Assembly: GCA_937906775.1 (NCBI GenBank)
Contig: CALCUD010000143.1
Location: 1-38,164 of the forward strand
Origin: an uncultured Clostridia bacterium
GTDB lineage: Bacteria; Bacillota; Clostridia; Christensenellales; Aristaeellaceae
Length of the DNA: 38,164 nucleotides
Direction of reading: 5' to 3'
Shown here: positions 7,408 to 16,480 of the stretch, in pieces
Layout of the letters: each line of letters starts with the position of its first letter
Position numbering within the stretch: the stretch's first letter is position 1
Position numbers and translations under genes: made by a program
Notes under the pieces: model-generated
Databases searched by the model: none
What the model saw: the letters and a program-made list of their open reading frames with translations, nothing else
What the model was told of the DNA's origin: nothing

Positions 7408-9417
7408 ATGAACGGAAAGCGAATCCTGAAATATCTGGGGCTGGCGCTGTGCGTCGGCCTCTGCTTCCTGCTGACGTCATGCTACATCGCGCCGGACGAC
7501 ATCAACACCGGCGACGAGCTGAACACTGGCAGCGGAAGCCTGATCTTCCAGACCCTGGCGCCGACCGCGACCGTGGCGGTGACGCCGGAAACGGTCGTGA
7601 TCGAAACCCAGAACATCTTCGGGAGCACGGTTGCCCCCGCGGTCAATCCGGCCGAAGCCGCGACGCCGACCCCCACCACGGCCGGGAACGGCTGGAACGC
7701 CTGGGGCACGGTGACGACGACGGAACCCGCGCAGCCGGAGGGGACCCCGGAACCCAGCACGATCGTCTTTATTACGCAGACTCCGGCGATTCCGGACAGC
7801 GCCGGGGACACGAAAGCGCCCGGGACCGTGCAGCTCATCACCAAAGCGCCGGCGACGCCGTCGCCCACCCCGCCGAGCCTGCAGGTCGGCTTTACCGGCA
7901 GCGACGAGGTCCGGGCCCTGCAGAAACGCCTGAAGGCGCTGGGATATTATGACGGGTCCGTCGACGGAGACTTCGGCAAGGGGACCGAATCGGCGGTCAA
8001 AGCCTTCCAGAAGGCCAACGGACTGACGGCGGACGGCAAGGCCGGCAGGCAGACGCTGGACCGGCTGAACTCCGGCAAGGCCATCACGAAGAAACAGGCC
8101 TCCGCCACCGCGACGCCGAAGAAGGGAACGTCCGGCGGCAGTACCAAAACCGCCGCGCCGACCAAAAAGGCGACGGCGACCCCGCGGCCGACCGCGACCC
8201 CGAATCTCGAGAAGGAATATTATCTGCAGACGGGATCCAGCGGCCCGAAGGTGCGGACGCTCCAGAACCGGCTGATCGAGCTCGGCTGGCTGGACGGCAA
8301 GGCGAACGGCGAATACGACGCGGCGACCCGCGCGGCGGTCACCGCCTTCCAGAAAAAGACCAAAGGCCTGTATGACGACGGCGTGGCCGGACCGGACACG
8401 CTGAAGAAACTGTACTCCAGCTCCGCGGCAAAAGCCTCCGGCCCGGCCGCCAGCATCGGCGAGACGCTGGAATACGGGATGCAGAGCGACGCGGTGAAAT
8501 CCCTGCAGAAGCGCCTGAAGGAACTGGGCTACCTGTCCGGAACGGCGGACGGGAAATTCGGCACGGCGACGGAGGCCGCGGTGATCGCCTTCCAGCAGAT
8601 GAACGGCCTGACCGTGGACGGCAAGGCCGGAAACGCGACCCTGAACAGGCTGTATTCCTCCGACGCGGTGAAATCCTCCGGCGGCGCCGTCAACAATTCC
8701 GACGACAACAACCGGGGCGGCGCGGACACCTCCGGAATCTCCTCGACGGGCTATGTGACCCAGGAGAACGGATCCAGCGGCCCGCAGGTCAAAAAGATCC
8801 AGCAGAAGCTGAAGGAGCTCGGCTATTACAGCGGCAGCGTCGACGGGAAATACGGCGAGAGCACCGAGGCGGCCGTGATGGCCTTCCAGCTGCGCAACAG
8901 CCTGACGGTTGACGGCAAGGCCGGCCCCGCGACGCAGCGCGCCCTGTTCGGCAGCGGAACGAGCATCTCCTATTCCGCGCTCCGCAAGGGGGAGGAAGGG
9001 ACCGCTGTCCGGAACCTGCAGTATACGCTGTATGAGCTCGGCTACTACGACGGCGCGATCGACGGCAAGTATGGCGACACCACGTCGGACGCGGTCCGCG
9101 CTTTCCAGATCCAGAACAAACTGAGCCCCGTGGACGGGGTGGCCGGCAGCGCGACGCTGGCGAAACTGTATTCCGACAGCGCGATCTCCGCGACCTCCTC
9201 GAACACCGTGGACTACGATTCCGTACGCCCCGGCGACAAGGGCGAGATGGTCGTCGAGGTCCAGGACTGCCTGATTCAGATGGGATATCTCGACGAGATC
9301 ACGGGCGTGTACGACGACGCGACGGTGGCGGCCGTCAAGAAATTCCAGAAGGAAAACGGGATCAACGCGGACGGTATCGCCGGGGACAGGACCCTGGTGC
9401 TGCTTTTCGGATACTGA
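7408..9417 (+). CDS. Lipoprotein with six peptidoglycan-binding (PG_binding_1) repeats
   Basis: 669 residues from ATG 7408; AAAGGAG at 7393-7399 sits 8 nt before it, too close for the alternative ATG at 7402. Signal peptide with lipobox LLTSC, lipid-modified Cys25. A long Thr/Pro/Ala-rich region (about 30-155) spans the wall. Six peptidoglycan-binding repeats follow, each of the form LQxRLxxLGYxxGxxDGxFG...AVxAFQxxNGLxxDGxAG; the first two are separated by a TATPKK-type linker and the later ones by Ser/Gly/Asn linkers. There is no catalytic domain, so it is probably a wall-binding scaffold or adaptor tethered to the membrane. The DNA encoding the repeats is itself repetitive, which may favour recombination. 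It is flanked by a secreted RNase and a caspase-like protein on the same strand. Confidence 0.9.
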   Translation: MNGKRILKYLGLALCVGLCFLLTSCYIAPDDINTGDELNTGSGSLIFQTLAPTATVAVTPETVVIETQNIFGSTVAPAVNPAEAATPTPTTAGNGWNAWGTVTTTEPAQPEGTPEPSTIVFITQTPAIPDSAGDTKAPGTVQLITKAPATPSPTPPSLQVGFTGSDEVRALQKRLKALGYYDGSVDGDFGKGTESAVKAFQKANGLTADGKAGRQTLDRLNSGKAITKKQASATATPKKGTSGGSTKTAAPTKKATATPRPTATPNLEKEYYLQTGSSGPKVRTLQNRLIELGWLDGKANGEYDAATRAAVTAFQKKTKGLYDDGVAGPDTLKKLYSSSAAKASGPAASIGETLEYGMQSDAVKSLQKRLKELGYLSGTADGKFGTATEAAVIAFQQMNGLTVDGKAGNATLNRLYSSDAVKSSGGAVNNSDDNNRGGADTSGISSTGYVTQENGSSGPQVKKIQQKLKELGYYSGSVDGKYGESTEAAVMAFQLRNSLTVDGKAGPATQRALFGSGTSISYSALRKGEEGTAVRNLQYTLYELGYYDGAIDGKYGDTTSDAVRAFQIQNKLSPVDGVAGSATLAKLYSDSAISATSSNTVDYDSVRPGDKGEMVVEVQDCLIQMGYLDEITGVYDDATVAAVKKFQKENGINADGIAGDRTLVLLFGY

Positions 9418-9444
9418 TCCCGAAGACAGGAGAAGATCCTGACG

Positions 9445-10887
9445 ATGAAAATCATCCTGAGACGGTGGATCCCTGTACTGACGCTGGCGCTGCTCCTTTC
9501 GGGCAGCGCCTTTGCCGATGGGCAGGTTTTCAGTCTGCTGATCGGGTGCGACCGGTTCGTCTCCATGCCGGACACCGCGCCGGCGTCTGAAACGAACACC
9601 GCGAGGATGGCGGAGATCCTGACCGCCTGCGTTCCCGGCGCGGCGGAGCCGAGGCGGACCGTGAACGGCGTCGGGGACGCGGAAACGCTGGCGGCCCTGA
9701 TCGGGGAGACCTTCGCCGGGGCGGGGGAGGACAGCGTATCCTGGATCTATATCAGCACCCACGGCGTCCGGGAGGACGGGAAGACCTTCCTCCTGCTCAG
9801 CGACGGGGAAAAGGAGATCCGGCTGGACGCGGAGGGGCTGAAGGAGCTGACGGACCGCATTCCCGGAAAGGTGATCCTCGTCGCGGACGCGTGCCACAGC
9901 GGCGGGCTCATCGGGAAGGGAACGGAAGGCTACCGGCGCAACGTATTCACCGGGGATAAGTATACGGTGATGACCTCCTGCGGCGGGGAGGAGGACAGCT
10001 GGCTGTGGACGGCCGCGCGGAGCCCGGAGACGGGCGCGGGCTATTTCATGGCCGCGCTCCGGGCCGCCGTCGGAAGCACGGGCCGCTATACCGCGGATAA
10101 AAACCGGGACGGGCGTCTGACCCTGACGGAGATCCGCCAGGCGCTGGAGACGACCCTGGGCGCGTCGACCGTGCGGACCTATCCGGAGGAGGACGATTCC
10201 GTCCTTTTCGTGCTGCCGGAGGACAGCGGGGACGGCCGGCCGGAGCGCGTCGAGTTCGACGCCGGCCTGCCGCAGGCGGACACGGCCGCGGTCTCCTTCA
10301 GCTATCTGCTCCGGCAGGAGACCGGCATGCTCTACCGCGTGATCCGGCGGATCGACGGGGAATGGGATTTTGACGGGGCCGCCGTGCTCCGTGACAGCCG
10401 GAGCGGGACCGTCGCCCCGGGCTACCGGAGCCGGAGCGTGACGCTGAATTACGGCCGGGAGGGCGGATACGCGCTGATCCAGCTGATCCGGATCGCGGAC
10501 GGCAGCCCGGACCTGTGCGCGGAGCACGCGGTCTGCGTGCCGGCCGCCGAAGGGGATCCGGGGCTGAAGGCGGACCTGTTCCTGCCGGAGGACGGAAGGA
10601 TCGCCCCCGGGGAGGAGCTGTGCTTCGCGATCCGGTGCGCCCTGCCCTGCGGACTGACCGTGACCGTGGAAGACGGGGCGGGAAAGACGGTCCGGTATCT
10701 GATGACGGGCGAAGGGACCAGGCCGCAGAACGCCGAGCCGGAAGGGATCTTTCTGTGCTGGGATCTGAAGGGGCAGGACGGCGCGCCGGCGGAGGCCGGG
10801 CAGTACCGGATCGCCGCGCGGACGGAGATCGGCGGGAAAATCTGGACGTGCGCGTCGGAGAAATTCACCGTCGGACCTTCCGACTGA
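9445..10887 (+). CDS. Exported caspase-like (peptidase C14) protein with an embedded EF-hand loop
   Basis: 480 residues. Signal peptide (1-25). The caspase/metacaspase-like domain runs about 27-245, with a catalytic His in IYISTHG (His106) and a catalytic Cys in VADACHSGG (Cys150), the classic C14 dyad. Between them and the domain end is DKNRDGRLTLTE (218-229), a canonical calcium-binding EF-hand loop (D-x-N-x-D-G...E). The C-terminal half (about 255-480) is beta-rich, ending in a FlgD/Ig-like segment (WDLKGQDGAPAEAGQYRI). It is probably a secreted or surface Arg/Lys- or Asp-directed protease, possibly calcium-activated; substrate specificity cannot be read. It lies 27 bp after the PG-binding lipoprotein gene, suggesting one transcription unit. 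Confidence 0.85.
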   Translation: MKIILRRWIPVLTLALLLSGSAFADGQVFSLLIGCDRFVSMPDTAPASETNTARMAEILTACVPGAAEPRRTVNGVGDAETLAALIGETFAGAGEDSVSWIYISTHGVREDGKTFLLLSDGEKEIRLDAEGLKELTDRIPGKVILVADACHSGGLIGKGTEGYRRNVFTGDKYTVMTSCGGEEDSWLWTAARSPETGAGYFMAALRAAVGSTGRYTADKNRDGRLTLTEIRQALETTLGASTVRTYPEEDDSVLFVLPEDSGDGRPERVEFDAGLPQADTAAVSFSYLLRQETGMLYRVIRRIDGEWDFDGAAVLRDSRSGTVAPGYRSRSVTLNYGREGGYALIQLIRIADGSPDLCAEHAVCVPAAEGDPGLKADLFLPEDGRIAPGEELCFAIRCALPCGLTVTVEDGAGKTVRYLMTGEGTRPQNAEPEGIFLCWDLKGQDGAPAEAGQYRIAARTEIGGKIWTCASEKFTVGPSD

Positions 10888-10904
10888 AGGAATGACGCGC
10901 GGGC

Positions 10905-10933
10905 TTGAAAAACATCCCGTCCTATTGTAAAAT
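10905..10933 (+). promoter_or_regulatory. Sigma-A-type promoter for mrp
   Basis: TTGAAA (10905-10910), 17-nt spacer, TAAAAT (10928-10933). Because the longest mrp frame begins inside this -35 box, a downstream start codon is favoured. Confidence 0.8.
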
Positions 10934-10970
10934 AGTTTGGTTACCATTGATGACACGAGAGGTGAGCGTT

Positions 10971-11810
10971 TTGTCCGAATGTACCCATGATTGTTCCACC
11001 TGTTCGAGCAACTGCTCCGAACGGAAGCCTGAAAGCCTGCTCGAGCCCCAGAACAGCTCCAGCAACGTCAAAAAAGTGATCGCTGTCGTCAGCGGCAAAG
11101 GCGGCGTCGGCAAGAGCCTCGTCACCGCGCTGATGGCGGTCCTGTCCCGCAGAAACGGCAGCCAGACGGCCGTGCTCGACGCCGACATCACCGGGCCCAG
11201 CATGCCCAAAATGTTCGGCGTGCATGACAAGGCCATGGGCTGCGACGAGGGGATCCTCCCCGTGCTGACCCGGACCGGGATCAAGATGATGAGCATCAAC
11301 CTGCTGCTCGAAAACGATACGGATCCCGTGATCTGGCGCGGCAGCCTGATCAGCGGCACGGTCAGGCAGTTCTGGACCGACGTCATGTGGGGCGACGTGG
11401 ACTATATGTATGTCGATATGCCTCCGGGAACGGGCGACGTTCCGCTGACCGTGTTCCAGAGCCTGCCGATCGACGGCATCATTCTCGTGACCTCTCCGCA
11501 GGAGCTGGTCTCCATGATCGTGAAAAAAGCGGTCAAAATGGCGGAAATGATGAAACTTCCCATTGTAGGCATCGTCGAAAACTACGCATGGCTTTCCTGC
11601 CCGGACTGCGGAAAGAAGATCTATCCCTTCGGCGAGAGCAAGACGGAGCAGGTCTGCGAGGCGCACGGCATCCCGCTGCTGGCCCGCCTGCCCATCGACC
11701 CGGCCATCGCGCGGGAGTGCGACACGGGCGTGATCGAGCTGTACAACGAAAACTGGATGGATCGCGTGATGGAGGCGGTCGAAAACTGCCCCAAGCGCGT
11801 GATCGAATAA
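10971..11810 (+). CDS. mrp: Mrp/NBP35-family iron-sulfur carrier P-loop ATPase
   Basis: 279 residues from TTG 10971. This start gives the clostridial-style N-terminus SECTHDCSTCSSNC, with AGGTGAG 5 nt upstream, and lies behind a good promoter. The Cys-rich N-terminus probably binds an Fe-S cluster. The deviant Walker A GKGGVGKS follows (about residues 46-53), then DADITGPSMPKMFG, DMPPGTGDVPLTV, and the C-terminal CPDC pair at about 205-208 that bridges the dimer cluster. Mrp/ApbC proteins assemble and hand over Fe-S clusters to target enzymes in the cytosol. The downstream gene begins 25 bp later with a strong ribosome site, so they may be co-transcribed. Confidence 0.93.
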   Translation: MSECTHDCSTCSSNCSERKPESLLEPQNSSSNVKKVIAVVSGKGGVGKSLVTALMAVLSRRNGSQTAVLDADITGPSMPKMFGVHDKAMGCDEGILPVLTRTGIKMMSINLLLENDTDPVIWRGSLISGTVRQFWTDVMWGDVDYMYVDMPPGTGDVPLTVFQSLPIDGIILVTSPQELVSMIVKKAVKMAEMMKLPIVGIVENYAWLSCPDCGKKIYPFGESKTEQVCEAHGIPLLARLPIDPAIARECDTGVIELYNENWMDRVMEAVENCPKRVIE

Positions 11811-11835
11811 AATCGGATTCGAAAGGAGGTCCGGC

Positions 11836-13023
11836 ATGGCCCGCAACAACGTCAACGTCAGCGATCAGCTGTACCGGACCCGCAGCAGAAACGCCGCGGA
11901 GGACCGCGGCAGTTCCGCTGAAACAAAACGGAAACGCCAGATCCGCAGCTGGATCATCGTCGTGGCTGTCGCGCTGCTGGTCATCCTCGGCATCCGCTTT
12001 TTCGGAGGGGACAGCAAGCGCGAGATCGGCGCGGTGAAGCTGCCCTGCTACGCGGAGCAGGAGGTCACGCCGTTCGGCGACGGCATCCTGTATTACGACG
12101 GAGCCTCCATCCACTGCCTCAGCAGTACCGGGACCATCCGGTGGAGCTTTGCCATCGGTCCGGGGGCGACCTTCCGCGCCGGGAAGACCCATCTGGCGGT
12201 CTGGTCGGGTTCCCAGCTGTTTTTCATCGACCAGAACGGCTATTCCACCTATAACGAAACGATGGAGGCGGACGTCCAGTTCGCCCGGGTCGGGACCCGG
12301 TATGTCGCCGTCGTGGTCGGGGAGGATACCGAGCCGAAGCTGCTGGTCAAGTCGCTGGACGGCGCGCAGGTCGACGTCGAGGCCGAAGCCTTCTCGGGCA
12401 AGATGCTGCTGGACACCGGCTTTTACGGCGAACAGGGCCAGTACCTCTGGACGCTGTCGCTGGACGTATACGGGACCGCGGCGAACACCGTGCTGAACAC
12501 CTTCGAAGTCGGAAAGATGAACAGCGGCGAGGTCTCCCTCGGGAAAAACATCACCTACAAGGTGCTTTACGAAAACGCGAAGCTGCGCGTTTTCACGACC
12601 CAGCAGATGTACACCTACGACTACAAGTGCGTCCAGGATACCAACGCGACGATGCTGGTCTACGGATGGAAGCTGATCGACGCCGAGATCCCGGCCCGCG
12701 GGCAGGCAAAGATGCTGCTCGCCCCCACCAGCCAAACTTCCACGGCGCAGGAGATCACCGAGCTCCGCGTGATCGAGGGCGCGTCCGACAAGCGGTACAC
12801 CCTGCCGGACAAGTGCGTCGGCGCCAGCGTATTCAACGGAAACATCTACGCGTTCTCCCCGCGGTACCTTTTCCGGGCGGACGTATCCAGCCAGCGCTTC
12901 TTCAGCTACGCGCTGCCGGTGCCGGAAAATGTTGATATCACAGCGTTCTACGGTGTCACCTCAGACGGGCGCGCGCTGCTTGCCGCCGGAGATACCGTTT
13001 ATTCTCTCAGCCTACCCCAGTAA
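11836..13023 (+). CDS. Single-pass membrane protein with extracytoplasmic beta-propeller-like domain (DUF5711 type)
   Basis: 395 residues, preceded by a near-perfect AAAGGAGGT at 11821-11829. A basic cytosolic N-terminus (TKRKRQIRSW) is followed by one transmembrane segment (IIVVAVALLVILGIRFF, about 38-55). The remainder is beta-rich with repeated blade-like phrases (GDGILYYDGASIHCLSSTG, GSQLFFIDQNG, SGKMLLDTGFYG, FNGNIYAFSPRYLF), as in PQQ-like propellers. This resembles DUF5711 proteins of Clostridia, which have no known function. It lies between mrp and proS on the same strand. A role in envelope sensing or protein assembly is possible but cannot be shown. Confidence 0.75.
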   Translation: MARNNVNVSDQLYRTRSRNAAEDRGSSAETKRKRQIRSWIIVVAVALLVILGIRFFGGDSKREIGAVKLPCYAEQEVTPFGDGILYYDGASIHCLSSTGTIRWSFAIGPGATFRAGKTHLAVWSGSQLFFIDQNGYSTYNETMEADVQFARVGTRYVAVVVGEDTEPKLLVKSLDGAQVDVEAEAFSGKMLLDTGFYGEQGQYLWTLSLDVYGTAANTVLNTFEVGKMNSGEVSLGKNITYKVLYENAKLRVFTTQQMYTYDYKCVQDTNATMLVYGWKLIDAEIPARGQAKMLLAPTSQTSTAQEITELRVIEGASDKRYTLPDKCVGASVFNGNIYAFSPRYLFRADVSSQRFFSYALPVPENVDITAFYGVTSDGRALLAAGDTVYSLSLPQ

Positions 13024-13046
13024 CGATACGATCGGAGGAGATTCCC

Positions 13047-14492
13047 ATGGCCAAGGATAAGCAGGAGTTTGTTACTCACATCACCCCCCGGAATGAGGAC
13101 TTTTCCCAGTGGTATACCGACGTGATCAAACAGACGGAGCTGTGCGACTACGCGCCCGTCCGCGGATGCATGATCATCCGTCCCTACGGATACGCCATCT
13201 GGGAGCGGATCCAGCAGGAGATGGATAAACGCTTCAAGGAAACCGGCGCGGAAAACGTCTATTTCCCCATGCTGATTCCGGAAAGCCTGCTGCTGAAGGA
13301 AGCGGAGCACGTCGAAGGCTTCGCGCCGGAGGTCGCGTGGGTCACCCAGGGCGGGACGGAAAAGCTGCAGGAACGCCTGGCCGTGCGCCCCACCAGCGAA
13401 ACGATCTTCTGCTCCATGTACTCCAAGTGGGTGCAGACCTGGCGCGATCTGCCGATGATGTATAATCAGTGGTGCTCCGTCATGCGCTGGGAAAAGGCGA
13501 CCCGCCCCTTCCTGCGGACGAGCGAGTTCCTGTGGCAGGAAGGCCACACGATCCACGCCACCGCCGAGGAGGCGCAGGAAGAGACCCTGAAGATGCTCGA
13601 AGTGTACCGCGAAGTGGCCGAGGACGTACTCGCGCTGCCCGTTTACGTGGGCCAGAAGAGCGATAAGGAAAAGTTCGCCGGCGCGCGGGCTACCTATTCC
13701 ATGGAGGCCATGATGCAGGACGGCAAAGCCCTGCAGGCCGGCACCAGCCACAACTTCGGCACCAACTTCGCCGAGGCGTTCGACATCCAGTACCAGAGCA
13801 AGGAAGGCAAGCTGGAATACGTGAACGAGACCAGCTGGGGCGTCAGCACCCGCCTGATCGGCGCCATCATCATGACGCACGGCGACGAGCGCGGCCTGCG
13901 CCTGCCCCCGAAACTCGCGCCCATCCAGGCGGTAATCCTGCCGATCGCGGCCCATAAGGGCGGCGTACTCGAGGCCTGCGGGAAGCTCTTCACCGAACTG
14001 AAGACCGCCGGATTCCGCGTGAAGCTGGACGACCGCGACACCGTGTCCCCCGGATTCAAATTCAACGACTGGGAGCTGAAGGGCGTGCCCGTCCGGCTCG
14101 AGGTCGGTCCGCGCGATCTGGAAAACGGCGTTGTGACCGTGTTCCGCCGCGACACGCTGGAGAAGTTCACCATGCCGCTGGAAGATCTGAGCGGGAAGCT
14201 CGGCGCGCTGCTGGACGACATCCAGCAGACCATGTACGATCAGGCGAAGGCCTACCGCGACGCGCACACCTATACCGTTCACAACATGACGGAGCTGGAG
14301 CAGGCGGTCCAGGACGGATTCGCCAAGTCCATGTGGTGCGGGGACCGGGCCTGCGAGGACGAAATCAAGGAGAAGTTCAACGCTTCCTCCCGGAACATGC
14401 CCTTTGACCAGGAGGCCCAGACCTTCGGCGACACCTGCGTATGCTGCGGGAAGAAGGCTACGAAGGTCATGTACTTCGCGAAGGCGTACTGA
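13047..14492 (+). CDS. proS: Prolyl-tRNA synthetase, eukaryote/archaea-like (type 3) form
   Basis: 481 residues, the length of the short ProRS form without the bacterial editing insertion. Class II motifs are visible: motif 1 near IIRPYGYAIWERIQQEM, motif 2 WEKATRPFLRTSEFLWQEG, and motif 3 MTHGDERGLRLPPKLAP. A proline/ATP-site VRPTSETIF and the tRNA-site AGTSHNFGTNFA are also present. An anticodon-binding domain follows (about 285-395) and then a C-terminal zinc-type domain with CGDRAC...CVCCGKK, ending in Tyr as usual for this form. It charges tRNA-Pro. Ribosome site GGAGGAG precedes the ATG. Many Clostridia carry this version alone or beside the bacterial one. Confidence 0.96.
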   Translation: MAKDKQEFVTHITPRNEDFSQWYTDVIKQTELCDYAPVRGCMIIRPYGYAIWERIQQEMDKRFKETGAENVYFPMLIPESLLLKEAEHVEGFAPEVAWVTQGGTEKLQERLAVRPTSETIFCSMYSKWVQTWRDLPMMYNQWCSVMRWEKATRPFLRTSEFLWQEGHTIHATAEEAQEETLKMLEVYREVAEDVLALPVYVGQKSDKEKFAGARATYSMEAMMQDGKALQAGTSHNFGTNFAEAFDIQYQSKEGKLEYVNETSWGVSTRLIGAIIMTHGDERGLRLPPKLAPIQAVILPIAAHKGGVLEACGKLFTELKTAGFRVKLDDRDTVSPGFKFNDWELKGVPVRLEVGPRDLENGVVTVFRRDTLEKFTMPLEDLSGKLGALLDDIQQTMYDQAKAYRDAHTYTVHNMTELEQAVQDGFAKSMWCGDRACEDEIKEKFNASSRNMPFDQEAQTFGDTCVCCGKKATKVMYFAKAY

Positions 14493-14529
14493 TTTCCGGA
14501 AACGAATCTGAGATACGGGGAGAAACCGC

Positions 14530-15528
14530 ATGAAGATCTATATTGACGCCATGGGCGGCGATAACGCGCCCGAAGCGCCCGTACGCGGCACCGTCGAGGC
14601 GCTGCGCCGGTTCCCGGAGCTGGAGGTTATCCTCGGAGGCGTTCCGGAGGAGATCGAAAAGTTTCTGACAGACTGCGGCGATGTTCGCGGGCGGATCACC
14701 GTGGACGACGCGCCGGAGATCATCACCAACCATGAAAGCCCCGTGATGGGTGTGCGCAAAAAGGTCAATTCCGCGACCGTGAAGGGGATGCTTTCCGTCC
14801 GCGGGAAGGAGACCGAGGGCTTTGTTTCCGCGGGATCCACCGGCGCGACGCTGGCGGGCGGCATGTTCCGCCTGGGCCGGATCCCCGGCATCGAGCGGCC
14901 CGCGCTGGCTCCGCTGCTGCCCAACGGGAAAGGGTTTTTCCTGCTGATCGACTGCGGCGCGAACGTGGACTGCAAGCCGGAATACCTGACCCAGTTCGGC
15001 CTGATGGGCGAAGCGTACATGCGCGGCGTCATGGGCCTTGAAAAGCCCCGGATCGGGCTTGTGAACATCGGCGCGGAAGCCGAAAAGGGAAACGCGCTCG
15101 TCAAGGAGACCTATCCGATGATGGAGAAGGCGCCCTATCATTTCGTCGGAAACGTGGAGGCGCGGGACATCACCGCGGACGTCGCGGACGTGCTCGTCGC
15201 GGACGGCTTCAGCGGGAACCTGATCCTGAAGTTCATGGAGGGCCTGGCCGGCACGCTGATGGGCATCATCAAAAAAGAGATGACGGCCGATCTGCGCGGA
15301 AAGATCAGCGGCCTCATCGGGAAGCCCGCTTTCCGCCGGGTGAAGAAGGTCATGGACTACAAGGAAGTCGGCGGAGCGCCGCTGCTGGGCGTTCAGGGCG
15401 CTGTCATCAAGGCGCACGGATCCAGCGACGCGCACGCGTTTGCCTGCGCGATCGGGCAGTGTGTCAAAATGATCAACGGCCGGGTGGCCGACATCATCGC
15501 TGAAGGCGTCAGCCGGATGGAACAATGA
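14530..15528 (+). CDS. plsX: Phosphate acyltransferase of phospholipid synthesis
   Basis: 332 residues, full-length PlsX. It makes acyl-phosphate from acyl-ACP and phosphate, feeding PlsY for glycerol-3-phosphate acylation on the inner face of the membrane. Family motifs: the start IYIDAMGGDNAPEAPV, VSAGSTGATLAGG, LLIDCGANVDCKPEYL, LVNIGAEAEKGN, VADGFSGNLILKFMEG and the C-terminal GGAPLLGVQG. It starts 37 bp after proS with GGGGAG and is followed by acpP and rnc, the conserved plsX-acpP-rnc order of Gram-positive bacteria. fabD and fabG, often between, are absent here. Confidence 0.97.
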   Translation: MKIYIDAMGGDNAPEAPVRGTVEALRRFPELEVILGGVPEEIEKFLTDCGDVRGRITVDDAPEIITNHESPVMGVRKKVNSATVKGMLSVRGKETEGFVSAGSTGATLAGGMFRLGRIPGIERPALAPLLPNGKGFFLLIDCGANVDCKPEYLTQFGLMGEAYMRGVMGLEKPRIGLVNIGAEAEKGNALVKETYPMMEKAPYHFVGNVEARDITADVADVLVADGFSGNLILKFMEGLAGTLMGIIKKEMTADLRGKISGLIGKPAFRRVKKVMDYKEVGGAPLLGVQGAVIKAHGSSDAHAFACAIGQCVKMINGRVADIIAEGVSRMEQ

Positions 15529-15543
15529 AAGGAGAGAAACAAA

Positions 15544-15771
15544 ATGACATTTGAAACTGTAAGGGACATGATCGCTGAACAGCTGCGGGTCGCCCCCGAA
15601 GACATCCGTCCCGAATCCCGTCTGATGGAGGACCTCAAAGCGGATTCCGCCAATATCATGGTCATGATCATGGATCTGGAAGACAGCTTCGGCATCACCG
15701 TGGAAGACGACAAGATCATGACGATGAAGACCGTCAGCGACGTGGTTGCCTATATCGACGGACACAAATAA
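15544..15771 (+). CDS. acpP: Acyl carrier protein
   Basis: 75 residues. Small, acidic, helical, with Ser35 in LKADSANIMVMIMDLED as the phosphopantetheine attachment site. The usual DSL motif is DSA here, a mild deviation. It carries growing fatty acids and is the acyl donor for the upstream PlsX. Ribosome site AAAGGAGAG precedes it; its stop codon shares one base with the rnc start (TAATG), so rnc translation is coupled. Confidence 0.96.
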   Translation: MTFETVRDMIAEQLRVAPEDIRPESRLMEDLKADSANIMVMIMDLEDSFGITVEDDKIMTMKTVSDVVAYIDGHK

Positions 15772-16445
15772 TGAAGAAACTGACGGAAGCCCTGGGATAC
15801 ACCTTCCGCGACGAATCGCTGCTCCGCCGCGCGCTGACGCATCCGTCCATGGGAAAAGAGGACAACCAGCGGCTTGAATTTCTGGGCGACGCGGTGCTCC
15901 AGTACCTGATGAGCGACCGCCTGTACCGCGAGTACCCGCAGGACCGCGAGGGCGGGCTGACCCATCTGCGCGCGCTGCTCGTCTGCGAGGCCGCGCTGAG
16001 CCAGGTGGCCGCGAAGCTCGGGATCGGCGAGGCGCTGATCATGGACCGCGGCGAGGAACTGACCGGCGGGAGGACCAAGCCCAGCGTCCTGTGCGACGCC
16101 ATGGAGGCCGTCCTCGCGGCGGTCTATCTGGACGGAGGGCTGGAGGCGGCGCGCGGTGTGATGGACCGCTGCTGGCCGTCGCCGGAGGAGGTCCAGCGCC
16201 CGATGCAGGACAGCAAGGGCGCGCTGCAGGAAGTGCTTCAGGCCGGCGGGGGAGAGGCCCCGACGTATGCCATCACCGACCGGAGCGGCCCGCCGCACGC
16301 GCCGACGTTCACCGCGACCGTCTACCGCGACGGGAAACCGCTCGCGACGGGAGAGGGACGGACCAAGAAACAGGCGGAACAGGCCGCCGCGCTGAAGGCG
16401 CTGGAAGACCTGAAGGCGGCCCCGAAGACGGGGGATCCCGTTTGA
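15771..16445 (+). CDS. rnc: Ribonuclease III
   Basis: 224 residues. The catalytic domain (1-145) has the signature NQRLEFLGDAVLQYLMSD with the metal-binding acidic residues, and DAMEAVLAAVYLDGG with the second Glu. A double-stranded-RNA-binding domain follows (about 150-218: DSKGALQEVLQ, TFTATVYRDGKPLATGEG, KKQAEQAAALKAL). It cleaves double-stranded RNA, matures rRNA and degrades structured transcripts. It is the last gene of the plsX-acpP-rnc unit; smc and ftsY, often next, are not here. It is followed by an inverted repeat that may end its transcript. Confidence 0.95.
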   Translation: MKKLTEALGYTFRDESLLRRALTHPSMGKEDNQRLEFLGDAVLQYLMSDRLYREYPQDREGGLTHLRALLVCEAALSQVAAKLGIGEALIMDRGEELTGGRTKPSVLCDAMEAVLAAVYLDGGLEAARGVMDRCWPSPEEVQRPMQDSKGALQEVLQAGGGEAPTYAITDRSGPPHAPTFTATVYRDGKPLATGEGRTKKQAEQAAALKALEDLKAAPKTGDPV

Positions 16446-16480
16446 TTTCATAAATAATACAAATTGTTACAAAAATATGA

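Noticed and set aside
7900..9400. Periodic DNA repeats that could be a CRISPR or satellite array
   Set aside because: The period follows the peptidoglycan-binding repeats of one continuous coding frame, with diverged copies and no spacer structure.
7477..10956. Minus-strand open frame of 1159 codons
   Set aside because: Antisense to the repeat lipoprotein and the caspase-like gene, with no recognisable domain.
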